From NCBI GenBank assembly GCA_947591475.1, contig CANQDE010000001.1, positions 496,001-560,000 on the forward strand: 64,000 nt of DNA, written 5' to 3'. A program made the position numbers and the translations under genes. The notes under the pieces were generated by a model that was not told the origin of the DNA, did not search any database, and was given only the letters and a program-made list of their open reading frames with translations. This document shows, piece after piece, positions 50,645-58,429 of this stretch (the stretch's first letter is position 1; each line of letters begins with the position of its first letter). The stretch is from an uncultured Alistipes sp. (GTDB lineage: Bacteria > Bacteroidota > Bacteroidia > Bacteroidales > Rikenellaceae).

Positions 50645-51085
50645 TTATTTGCGCTTTTTTCCGTCACAACAAGTGCCTTTGCTGCCCTTTTTCGCGTTCT
50701 GACAGCATTTTCCGGCTTTGCCGTCGCCTTTCTGCATCTTGCCATGCCCCTTGTAACAGCCTTCCATTTCCTGCCACTTCTCGAACTGCTCTTCGGTCAG
50801 AATGCTTTTCATCTTGGCCGCTTCGGCTTGCCGGGCTGCACGCATCTGTTCGCGCTGCGCCTGCATCTCCTTGATCTGTTGCAGATTGTAGGCATAAATC
50901 TGTTTAGCCTGCGCATCCGTAAGAGCGAGTTTCTCTTTCAACCGATCGGTCTGACGTTGCGCCATCTGCTCGGCCGTCGGACGATTCTTCATCATCCGGC
51001 TTTGCTGTTGCGTGTTCTGGGCGCATACGCCCGTCCCGATCATCATGCTCAGGGTCGCTACGACCGCAAAAATGCTCTTTTTCAT
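50645..51085 (-). CDS. DUF4890 (Spy/CpxP-like) protein with Cys-rich tail
   Basis: Small exported protein of 146 residues with a signal peptide (ending IGTGVCAQ). The central region is a helical DUF4890/LTXXQ-type domain (AEQMAQRQTDRLKEKLALTD, then AQAKQIYAYNLQQIKEMQAQ and LTEEQFEKWQEME). It is followed by a Lys/Gly tail with five Cys, two of them as CC pairs. Periplasmic chaperone or metal-stress relatives (Spy, CpxP) suggest an envelope-stress role. The Cys pattern could bind metal. An upstream in-frame start at 51196 is rejected because the ATG at 51085 gives a proper signal peptide. Confidence 0.82.
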   Translation of the reverse strand: MKKSIFAVVATLSMMIGTGVCAQNTQQQSRMMKNRPTAEQMAQRQTDRLKEKLALTDAQAKQIYAYNLQQIKEMQAQREQMRAARQAEAAKMKSILTEEQFEKWQEMEGCYKGHGKMQKGDGKAGKCCQNAKKGSKGTCCDGKKRK

Positions 51086-51150
51086 AAAGCGTCTCTTGTT
51101 TTTGATTGTTTGACTTCGAACCGATTTTCGGTTCATCCGGAGCTCCCCTG

Positions 51151-51158
51151 CAAAGGTA
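51151..51158 (-). promoter_or_regulatory. -7 box of the DUF4890 gene
   Basis: TACCTTTG on the minus strand matches the -7 element, about 65 bp upstream of the ATG at 51085. Confidence 0.5.
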
Positions 51159-51172
51159 ACGCCAAAACGAAA

Positions 51173-51194
51173 GCCCCGAACCGAACTTCGGGGC
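51173..51194 (-). terminator. Terminator after the LytTR response regulator
   Basis: GCCCCGAA (51173-51180) pairs with TTCGGGGC (51187-51194) over a 6-nt loop. On the minus strand TTTCGTTTT follows. It lies just after the regulator stop codon. Confidence 0.65.
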
Positions 51195-51221
51195 AAACGA
51201 CCGTTTTGCAGGTTGAAACGA

Positions 51222-51983
51222 CTATTCGGCGGTGTGAACCGTCGTCAGCCAAGCCTTGAATTCGGGCACCCGAGCTTTCGAAATGACGATGCGTTCCGGC
51301 GTTTCGACCGTCAGATGAAGCGTCAGCCGGCTGCCGAACCATACGGCAATCTCCTTGACGGCCCGACGGGCGATGATGAATTGTCGATTGGCCCGAAAGA
51401 AATCCGCCTCCGGCAACAAGGCCTGCAAGGCTTCGAGCGTCTTATCCAACGGATAAACGGCTCCGTCATAATCGTAAGCGGTAACTTTCTCGTTGCAGGT
51501 ATAGCAGAAAGCGATCTGTTCGCGGCGCAACGGGATGATCCGGTCGCGGACATGCACCAAAAAGGTTCCGGAGTGTACGCCGGAGGCCATCGACCGCACC
51601 CGCGTACCGTAATCGCTCCGTTCCCGATTGGTCAAACGGTGCAATTTGTCCAGCGCCCGCCGGACATCGCCGGCATTGATGGGCTTCAACAGATAATCGA
51701 TGCTGTTAACCTTGAAAGCCTCCAGCGCATACTGGTCGTAAGCCGTCGTGAAAATCACCGGAGCCGTTACCTGCACGTCGCGGAAGATCCGAAACGAATC
51801 GCCGTCAGCCAGATGAATATCCGCAAAAAGGAGATCGGGATGCGGATTACGGCGCAGCCAGTCGATGCTTTCGACCACGCTTTCCAGCGTCGCGACGACC
51901 TCGATCGACGGTGCGACCTCTTTCAAGATGGCTTGCAGATTGACCGCAGCCGCCGTTTCGTCTTCGATAATCAAGGCTTTCAT
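51222..51983 (-). CDS. LytTR-family response regulator
   Basis: Two-component response regulator of 253 residues. The receiver domain has the acidic pocket IIEDET and the phosphoacceptor Asp55 in LLFADIHLADGD, with the conserved Lys in YLLKPI. The C-terminal LytTR DNA-binding domain shows FLVHVRDRIIPLRREQIAF and FFRANRQFIIARRAVKEI. Its start overlaps the histidine-kinase stop by 4 bp. LytTR sites were not identified nearby. The DUF4890 and barrel genes downstream are candidate targets by position only. Confidence 0.94.
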   Translation of the reverse strand: MKALIIEDETAAAVNLQAILKEVAPSIEVVATLESVVESIDWLRRNPHPDLLFADIHLADGDSFRIFRDVQVTAPVIFTTAYDQYALEAFKVNSIDYLLKPINAGDVRRALDKLHRLTNRERSDYGTRVRSMASGVHSGTFLVHVRDRIIPLRREQIAFCYTCNEKVTAYDYDGAVYPLDKTLEALQALLPEADFFRANRQFIIARRAVKEIAVWFGSRLTLHLTVETPERIVISKARVPEFKAWLTTVHTAE

Positions 51984-53287
51984 GACAGGGTGGACGGGGA
52001 TTGCAACGGCATACGCACTGTAAACTCACGATCGGTGTCGATGATCTCCACCTCGCGCCCCGTAATCAACCGCCAACGGTTGTTCAGATTACTCAATCCG
52101 ATACCGGTCGACGGTTCGGGGGTCAGTTTGGGAATTTTGGGATTGGAAACCACGAGCCACGGGCCGTCGGTACGAATCGAAACGTGGAACGGATGGGTAC
52201 GGGTGATCGTATTGTGTTTCACCGCATTGCCGATCAACGGCTGCAAGGAGAGCGTAGGCAGCTGCCAATCCATGTATTCAGCGGCGACATCGACATCGAA
52301 GAACAATTTGTCAGCGTACCGGATTTTGAAGAGATAGCTATAAGCCTCGGCGAACTTCAGCTCCTCGCGGAGCGTAATCAACGTACTCTGACCGTTTTGG
52401 ATGATATAGCGGAACGCATACGAAAGTCGATCGATATAGAACAGAGCCTTTTCATCCTGCTTTTCGCGCACGAGCATCGCCAGCGAATTGAGCGAATTGA
52501 AAAAGAAATGCGGATTGATTTGCCCGACTAACATGTTGTAGCGGGTGGTCAGATTTTCGTTTTTGAGCCGTTCGTTTTCGACCACCACAGCCTGCCGCTG
52601 GGAGATAAGGGTATAGATACGTCCATAAAGCAGCGATACGACGACCGCGAACGTCCATTTCAGCAGCAGCATGTAATCGAACATGCGGCCAGCCGAGAAA
52701 TTGGGCACGATACGGCCCGAATGCCACTCGATGACCGGAGCGATGAAATACAGCGCCGCAGCCACGGCGACACCGGCCAACGAGCTACGAACCATACTGC
52801 GCGGGATTCCGTTCCGATGCGCAACGCTCATAAAGGTCAACAGCACGAACGACAGGAGCAAATAGTAGAGCAGCTGAACCGTTACATCCACGGCCGTCGA
52901 CGGTCGGTTGAATACGGAACTGTAATCGAAATCGAGGCCGTTCCGCTTATGGATTTCCGAAAATACGGGATGCGCGCCCCGCATGCGATTCGGCATCAGA
53001 TCGACGACCAGCCGGTCGCCGTCGGCGAGACCGAACCGACGGATCCGGTTCATCGGGGCATAGAGGCTATCGCCATTCGCATAGACGATATACCCGTGTC
53101 CGTCGGGCGTTACCGACAACACCCCTTCGTCCGAACGCTGTATGGGAATTTCCTTCACCGGACGCTGCTGCTCGCTTCGCTGGTCGACGATCAACAACAG
53201 CACATAGGAGAAATTGACCACCGTGCTGATCGCCGCAGCGACCAGCAGATTCAGAATCCAATCGGAATAGCGGAGTTGCAGTTTCAT
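51980..53287 (-). CDS. LytS-type histidine kinase
   Basis: Membrane sensor kinase of 435 residues. TM1 (about 11-34) is followed by a periplasmic domain of about 100 residues, then three more helices (about 137-155, 168-185, 205-222), a coiled coil and a His_kinase/HATPase pair. The phosphoacceptor His260 lies in VGQINPHFFFNSLNSLA, the N-box in LIGNAVKHN, and the G-box in GIGLSNLNNRW. It is followed directly by its LytTR regulator. It lies 17 bp after a hexapeptide-transferase gene on the same strand, in a mazG-gCA-kinase-regulator run. Confidence 0.93.
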   Translation of the reverse strand: MKLQLRYSDWILNLLVAAAISTVVNFSYVLLLIVDQRSEQQRPVKEIPIQRSDEGVLSVTPDGHGYIVYANGDSLYAPMNRIRRFGLADGDRLVVDLMPNRMRGAHPVFSEIHKRNGLDFDYSSVFNRPSTAVDVTVQLLYYLLLSFVLLTFMSVAHRNGIPRSMVRSSLAGVAVAAALYFIAPVIEWHSGRIVPNFSAGRMFDYMLLLKWTFAVVVSLLYGRIYTLISQRQAVVVENERLKNENLTTRYNMLVGQINPHFFFNSLNSLAMLVREKQDEKALFYIDRLSYAFRYIIQNGQSTLITLREELKFAEAYSYLFKIRYADKLFFDVDVAAEYMDWQLPTLSLQPLIGNAVKHNTITRTHPFHVSIRTDGPWLVVSNPKIPKLTPEPSTGIGLSNLNNRWRLITGREVEIIDTDREFTVRMPLQSPSTLS

Positions 53288-53304
53288 GGCCGAGAGGGGG
53301 TACC

Positions 53305-53838
53305 TTATTCTTCGTTTTCGAACCAGGAGGCATAAAGCCTGTAATCGTGCGCCGTACGACGGATGATTTCATCGCATTGTTCGGGCGTTACCGATTTGAT
53401 CCGGCGGGCCGGCACGCCGGCATAGAGCGAATCGGGCTCCAGTTGCGCATTGGAGAGCACCAGCGCATTGGCCGCGATAATGCACCCCGACGGAACGACG
53501 GCATTGTCGAGCAGGGTAGCCCCCATACCGATCAAGCAGTTGTCGCCGATCCGCGCTCCGTGGATGATGGCATTGTGTCCGACCGAAACATCGTTTCCAA
53601 TGATCGTCTGCGAAGGATGCTTCGCGCCGTCGTAAGTTGTATGGAGTACCACGCCGTCTTGAATATTGGTACGGTCGCCAATGACGATCTTGTTCACATC
53701 GCCCCGCAGGACGGCATTGAACCAGATCGAACAATCCCGACCGATGGTTACGTCGCCCACGATGACGGCGGTTTCCGCCACAAAGGTGTTTTCACCGATT
53801 ACGGGTTCATGCCCGCGCACTTTTTGGATATAAGCCAT
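53305..53838 (-). CDS. Gamma-carbonic-anhydrase-like hexapeptide protein
   Basis: Left-handed beta-helix protein of 177 residues. Hexapeptide repeats are visible (VAETAVIVGDVTIGRDCSIW, then FNAVLRGDVNKIVIGDRTNI). Three His that could bind zinc as in CamH/YrdA-type gamma carbonic anhydrases are seen: HTTYDGAKH and SVGHNAIIHGA. Whether it has anhydrase activity is not certain, since several close relatives are inactive. It is placed 10 bp after mazG and 17 bp before the kinase. Confidence 0.88.
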   Translation of the reverse strand: MAYIQKVRGHEPVIGENTFVAETAVIVGDVTIGRDCSIWFNAVLRGDVNKIVIGDRTNIQDGVVLHTTYDGAKHPSQTIIGNDVSVGHNAIIHGARIGDNCLIGMGATLLDNAVVPSGCIIAANALVLSNAQLEPDSLYAGVPARRIKSVTPEQCDEIIRRTAHDYRLYASWFENEE

Positions 53839-53848
53839 GATTCATTCG

Positions 53849-54634
53849 CTATTCTTTCGGTTCTTCGGCCTTGGCCTGTTGCCACAGTTCATCCATCCGT
53901 TCAAGCGAAAGATCGTGCAGCGCATGTCCCTCTGCTTCGGCCTGTTGCTCCATGTAATTGAAGCGGCGGATGAACTTCTTGTTGGTGCGATCCAAAGCCG
54001 CTTTGGGATCGACCCCGTAAAGCCGGCTCGCATTCACCAACGCAAAAAACAAATCGCCGAATTCGCTCTCCAACTCCTCTTTGCGGCCCGCTTTCATCTC
54101 GGCCTCCACTTCGCCGATCTCCTCCTTGACCTTGTCCCAAACCTCCTCTTTTTTCTGCCAATCGAAGCCGGCTCCAGCGGCCTTTTCTCCCACGCGATAG
54201 GCTTTCACCATCGCCGGCAGCGAACGCGGAACACCGCCCAGCGTGCCGCTTTTCCGATGTTTCTTGCGCAATTTCAAGGCCTCCCAGTTAGCTTTCACCT
54301 CCTCGGGCGTATCGGCATGAATTTCTCCGTAGACATGCGGATGACGATAAATCAACTTATCGCAAAGCGCATTGGCCACATCGGCGAAATCGAAGGCGCC
54401 TTGTTCCTCGCCCAACTTCGAATAGAACACCACATGCAGCAGCAAATCACCCAGTTCCTCCTTGATTCCTTCCATGTTGTGGTCGGAAATGGCATCGGCC
54501 AATTCGAACGTCTCTTCGATCGTGTTGCTGCGCAGCGAATCGAAGGTCTGTTCGCGATCCCACGGGCATTCGCGCCGCAAACGGTTCATCACCTCCAGCA
54601 GGCGGGCCGTGGCTTCCAAACGTTTATCTTCCAT
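53849..54634 (-). CDS. mazG: Nucleoside triphosphate pyrophosphohydrolase MazG
   Basis: Removes non-canonical or excess NTPs by hydrolysis to NMP and PPi. It carries two MazG domains typical of the long form: ECPWDREQTFDSLRSNTIEE with the metal-binding EETFELADAI, then the second half with EEIGEVEAEMKAGRKEELES and EFGDLFFALVNASRLYG. The ATG at 54634 is chosen because upstream in-frame starts at 54652 and 54667 fall on or next to the -7 box (54665-54672). This gives 261 residues. It heads the minus-strand run to the kinase genes. Confidence 0.93.
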   Translation of the reverse strand: MEDKRLEATARLLEVMNRLRRECPWDREQTFDSLRSNTIEETFELADAISDHNMEGIKEELGDLLLHVVFYSKLGEEQGAFDFADVANALCDKLIYRHPHVYGEIHADTPEEVKANWEALKLRKKHRKSGTLGGVPRSLPAMVKAYRVGEKAAGAGFDWQKKEEVWDKVKEEIGEVEAEMKAGRKEELESEFGDLFFALVNASRLYGVDPKAALDRTNKKFIRRFNYMEQQAEAEGHALHDLSLERMDELWQQAKAEEPKE

Positions 54635-54664
54635 AGTTTTGTTCCGAGACATGTTAACTTTCGG

Positions 54665-54672
54665 CAAAGTTA
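54665..54672 (-). promoter_or_regulatory. -7 box of the mazG operon
   Basis: TAACTTTG on the minus strand is a good TAnnTTTG element about 30 bp upstream of the mazG ATG. It is divergent from the GH20 gene promoter. Confidence 0.6.
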
Positions 54673-54693
54673 GGAAATTCGGTCGAAAAAGCG

Positions 54694-54701
54694 TAATTTT
54701 G
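54694..54701 (+). promoter_or_regulatory. -7 box of the GH20 hexosaminidase gene
   Basis: TAATTTTG matches TAnnTTTG 30 bp upstream of the ATG at 54732. Confidence 0.55.
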
Positions 54702-54731
54702 TCATAAATAATAACGTATCTATCTCAGCCC

Positions 54732-56879
54732 ATGAAATCGGCCTATTCGACCCTTCTCGTCCTGTTGTGTTGCACCTTGCTGCCGGCCTGCTCCCGACCA
54801 TTATCCGACCGATACGCTATTACGTCTTCGACGCGGGTTCAATTCGAACCTGAGCTTGCACCCTTGGCCGAATATTTAGCCACCTATCTGCCGGTTACGA
54901 TCGACGCAAACGACACGAACTGCACGGATCGCAACGATGCGATCCGACTATCCATCGACACAACACTCACCGCCGAGGCCTTCCGGCTTGAAGTAAACGC
55001 TTCGGGCATCACGCTTGCCGGAGCCGACTACGGCGGTGTTTTCAACGGCATCCAAGCCTTATTCCGCTCGATGCCGCCCGAAATCTATGCGAAAGTTCGG
55101 CCGGAGCGCATCGAACTGGCCGACACCGTATGGACGGATGGCCCGCGTTTTTCCTATCGGGGGATGATGCTCGACGTCGCCCGCACGTGGCAAGGGCTCG
55201 ACGCCGTAAAACGGTTCATTGACCTGCTGGCCTATCATCGCATCAACAAACTGCACCTCCACTTGGCCGACGACGAGGGATGGCGCATCGAAATCCGGTC
55301 GCATCCCGAGCTGACCGAAATCGGGGGCTTTCGCGGGGGCGATTCGCCCGTGCGGGCCGTTTACGGCAAATGGGACGAAAAATACGGCGGCTATTTCACG
55401 CAGGCCGAGATGCGCGACCTGATCCAATATGCCGCCGTGCGCAACATCGAAATCATTCCCGAAATCGACCTGCCCGGCCACAGCCGCAACATCGCCTCCG
55501 TTCATCCGGAAATCCGCTGCAACTATCCGCCCGATACGCTCTCGACGAACGGCTACGATTACCGTTCCGCATGGTGCGTCGCACGCGAAGAAAATTATAC
55601 GTTGCTCGCCGACATTCTGGGCGAAATCTGCGAACTCTTTCCGTCGAAATACATCCACGTCGGCGGCGACGAAGTAGATGTATCGCAATGGGAACGTTGC
55701 CCCGACTGCCAGCGGCTGATGCGGCAAAAGGGAATCGCCGACCCACATCGCTTGGAAGACCTTTTTATGAACCGTATTACGGAGATTCTCGCGGCGCACG
55801 GCAAGCGACCGGCCGTCTGGAACGAAGCCGCAGCATCGGGCGAGTTCACCCGCGACAGCCGCATCTATGGCTGGCAGGATGTCAAGGCCTGTCTCGATGC
55901 CACCGCAAAAGGCTATCCGACCGTCGTCATGCCGGGGGCCTACTTCTATTTCGACATGCGCCAGACGCCCGAAGAGGACGGCCACGACTGGGCTGCGATT
56001 TTCGATGCGAAAAAAGTCTATGGATTCGATTTCGCCGAGCTCGGATTCAGCGAAGAACAAATGCGGCACGTCGCGGGCCTCGAAGGGACTTTTTTCAGCG
56101 AAGCCTATGTTTCGCACCACCCCGAACTTCCCGACTACCTCGATTACATGTGTTATCCGCGCATCTGCGCATTGGCCCGCATTGCTTGGCGGGGCAACGA
56201 ACAAAGTTGGGAGGATTTCTATCGCGAACTCGTCGCGAAACATTACGACCGAACGGTCGCCATGGGCATCCGGTTCCGGCTTTTCCCACCCCGAATAAGC
56301 TACCGCGACGGCACTTTCACCGCTGCGACCGACGATCGTTCCCGCATCTATTATATAAAGGAGGGTAGTCCGGAGGAGCATCGTTACAAGCGACCGATCC
56401 ATACGGACGAACCGCACCGGTATCGCTTTTTCACCCGTTACCACACGGCCCGCAGCCCTTACGTCGCCGACAAATCCTATTACCGCACCCTCGCGCCCGC
56501 CTTCACCTTGACCACTTCGATGGGCGAAAGTTCGAGCGCGCCCTACGCCAATGCCGAAACCTATAAAGGCTTGTCCCGCACGCGCCGCGCCTGCCGCCAG
56601 CAAGACTGGATCCGTTACGATTTCGCCGAACCGGTGCGATGCCGCGAAATGTACCTGCAAACGGGCAACCGGCAGCTGCCCAAGACGGTCATCACCACCG
56701 GAATCGTGGAAATATCCTATGACGGGCAACGTTTCGAGCGAATCGGCGAGTTGGAAAAGGGGAGTATCACCTTGCATCCCGACCGTCCGGTAAAATCCGT
56801 GCGCATCGTCTCGACCTGCGACGACAACGGCACACCCTATGTAACCATCCAACCGCCGCGAATCAAGCCGGTATTATAG
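54732..56879 (+). CDS. GH20 beta-N-acetylhexosaminidase lipoprotein
   Basis: Surface or periplasmic exo-glycosidase of 715 residues that removes terminal GlcNAc or GalNAc. The signal peptide ends in a lipobox (LLPAC, Cys20). A GH20b-type N-terminal domain (about 30-135) precedes the (beta/alpha)8 catalytic domain (from about 140). The Asp-Glu pair sits in VGGDEVD (Asp313, Glu314), and LHLHLADDEGWR is the conserved substrate loop. The last 140 residues form a discoidin-like or F5/8-type beta region. Host mucin or glycan breakdown is a likely role. It converges with the TlpA gene, with 1 bp between stop codons. Confidence 0.94.
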   Translation: MKSAYSTLLVLLCCTLLPACSRPLSDRYAITSSTRVQFEPELAPLAEYLATYLPVTIDANDTNCTDRNDAIRLSIDTTLTAEAFRLEVNASGITLAGADYGGVFNGIQALFRSMPPEIYAKVRPERIELADTVWTDGPRFSYRGMMLDVARTWQGLDAVKRFIDLLAYHRINKLHLHLADDEGWRIEIRSHPELTEIGGFRGGDSPVRAVYGKWDEKYGGYFTQAEMRDLIQYAAVRNIEIIPEIDLPGHSRNIASVHPEIRCNYPPDTLSTNGYDYRSAWCVAREENYTLLADILGEICELFPSKYIHVGGDEVDVSQWERCPDCQRLMRQKGIADPHRLEDLFMNRITEILAAHGKRPAVWNEAAASGEFTRDSRIYGWQDVKACLDATAKGYPTVVMPGAYFYFDMRQTPEEDGHDWAAIFDAKKVYGFDFAELGFSEEQMRHVAGLEGTFFSEAYVSHHPELPDYLDYMCYPRICALARIAWRGNEQSWEDFYRELVAKHYDRTVAMGIRFRLFPPRISYRDGTFTAATDDRSRIYYIKEGSPEEHRYKRPIHTDEPHRYRFFTRYHTARSPYVADKSYYRTLAPAFTLTTSMGESSSAPYANAETYKGLSRTRRACRQQDWIRYDFAEPVRCREMYLQTGNRQLPKTVITTGIVEISYDGQRFERIGELEKGSITLHPDRPVKSVRIVSTCDDNGTPYVTIQPPRIKPVL

Positions 56880-56880
56880 G

Positions 56881-58401
56881 CTATTCCGCCAGCAATCGGT
56901 CGAGTTCCGTGCGTATTTCCGGCGATTCGGGACGCGGCGCATCGAGGTTGACCAATCGGCCGTTGCGGTCATAGAGAATCAGATGCGGAATACGGCGATT
57001 GTCTATTTCTTTCAGAAACTTGCAATCTTTCGCATTCAGCACACGGAAAGAAAAAGCCCCCTCCTCAGCAACCCGGTATTTCGCAACGGCCTGTTTCCAT
57101 TTGTCGGGCATATCGTTGATCGCCAGATAAACGAACGCGACATCCCGAGCGGCGTATGCCTTGCGCAGTTCCAACGCAGCCGACATTCCGGCACAGCAGG
57201 GGCCGCACCACGAAGCCCAGAAATCCACCAGCACGACTTTTCCACGCAGACTGTCGAGTAGGTCGGCATAATCCATACGGCTGCCTGCCGAATCTTCCAG
57301 CACCAAGTCATTCGAATAGCCATCCTTCATCCGAATTTTTCCGACAATCGGCTGCGGCGTAAAGGTCGAATCGCCCGACAGCTCCGCATAAACCGCATTG
57401 CATTGCCGGACGAACTCCGTCGGATAGTTCGTCCAACCCCAATCGTCCGACGAAACGCGCTCCATCATCACGCGCAACGCCGTGATACGGGCATAACGCG
57501 AGAGGGTAGTATCTCCCGCTATCCGTTTGCAATCGGACACTGTAAACTGATACGGCAGCAGTTGCTTCGCCAATTGGTGCGCGAAAGCATAATGCATCAA
57601 CGAATCCGAAGCCAATATCCGGCGCAAGCTCTCTTCCGGCATCCGCTTTTCGCTGTTCGGCCACGACGCATCGAGTTCCTCCGAATACCCTTGATCCAGC
57701 AGATGCCGTCCGCGCAGGTAATCCGCATAGCGTTTCGTCAATGAACCGATTCGTTCCAACGAATCCAATCGAGCGGCATAATCCCTCCGATAAACCCGAT
57801 ACACCTCGCACAAAGAATCGAGATTCGGACATCGAACTCGATAGTTGGCCAAACTCTCTTTGTACCTCGGGTTCTTCCGATACTTCGGTTCGTGCAACAC
57901 CCACCACATAAGCCGATAAGTATGGTCGGTGCAAACGGTTCGCAGGCTGAAACCCGTAGCGGTGTGCACACTGCGCGCATCCGCTTCGGGCAGGTTGTAC
58001 ATCCACGTATTCCGCTCCGAACGCAGGCTGCGGATATGCGGACGCAGATTTTCGCCATAGGTAAACAGCACCGTATCGCCCGCTTCAAGCAGATAGTAAT
58101 TGTCCTCGACCGCTTGATTCCGGTGCATGATTTCGGCATAGCCCCGATAAGTCGGAATCGTCAGCGTATCCCGCCCCATTTGCGGCGGAAGATGATGACG
58201 CAGGACACATGTGCTGTCCACATAATCGACGATCGTTTCCGGATAGCGAGTATGATTGCCGAAAAAGCGCTCCGTCGACGTGTGATCGGGGCAATCCTCG
58301 AAAATAAGGGTTACGGTATTCGGTTCCGGACGCACGAGTACATCCGTACACGAAACGGCAGACAGCACCGCAACCGCTATTCCCAGCAAAGATTTCTTCA
58401 T
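56881..58401 (-). CDS. TlpA-like thioredoxin lipoprotein with long N-terminal domain
   Basis: Lipoprotein of 506 residues (lipobox LSAVSC, Cys18). The first 350 residues form a Bacteroidota-specific domain rich in Tyr and Arg without a recognised function. The C-terminal 130 residues are a TlpA/ResA-type thioredoxin with a regular active site, LVDFWASWCGPC (Cys399, Cys402), and the cis-Pro loop DNRRIPHLILYD. It may reduce periplasmic disulfides or act in peroxide defence. It follows pheT on the same strand by 28 bp, perhaps by read-through. Confidence 0.87.
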   Translation of the reverse strand: MKKSLLGIAVAVLSAVSCTDVLVRPEPNTVTLIFEDCPDHTSTERFFGNHTRYPETIVDYVDSTCVLRHHLPPQMGRDTLTIPTYRGYAEIMHRNQAVEDNYYLLEAGDTVLFTYGENLRPHIRSLRSERNTWMYNLPEADARSVHTATGFSLRTVCTDHTYRLMWWVLHEPKYRKNPRYKESLANYRVRCPNLDSLCEVYRVYRRDYAARLDSLERIGSLTKRYADYLRGRHLLDQGYSEELDASWPNSEKRMPEESLRRILASDSLMHYAFAHQLAKQLLPYQFTVSDCKRIAGDTTLSRYARITALRVMMERVSSDDWGWTNYPTEFVRQCNAVYAELSGDSTFTPQPIVGKIRMKDGYSNDLVLEDSAGSRMDYADLLDSLRGKVVLVDFWASWCGPCCAGMSAALELRKAYAARDVAFVYLAINDMPDKWKQAVAKYRVAEEGAFSFRVLNAKDCKFLKEIDNRRIPHLILYDRNGRLVNLDAPRPESPEIRTELDRLLAE

Positions 58402-58429
58402 AACCGCACAAATAAACGAATCCGACGCC

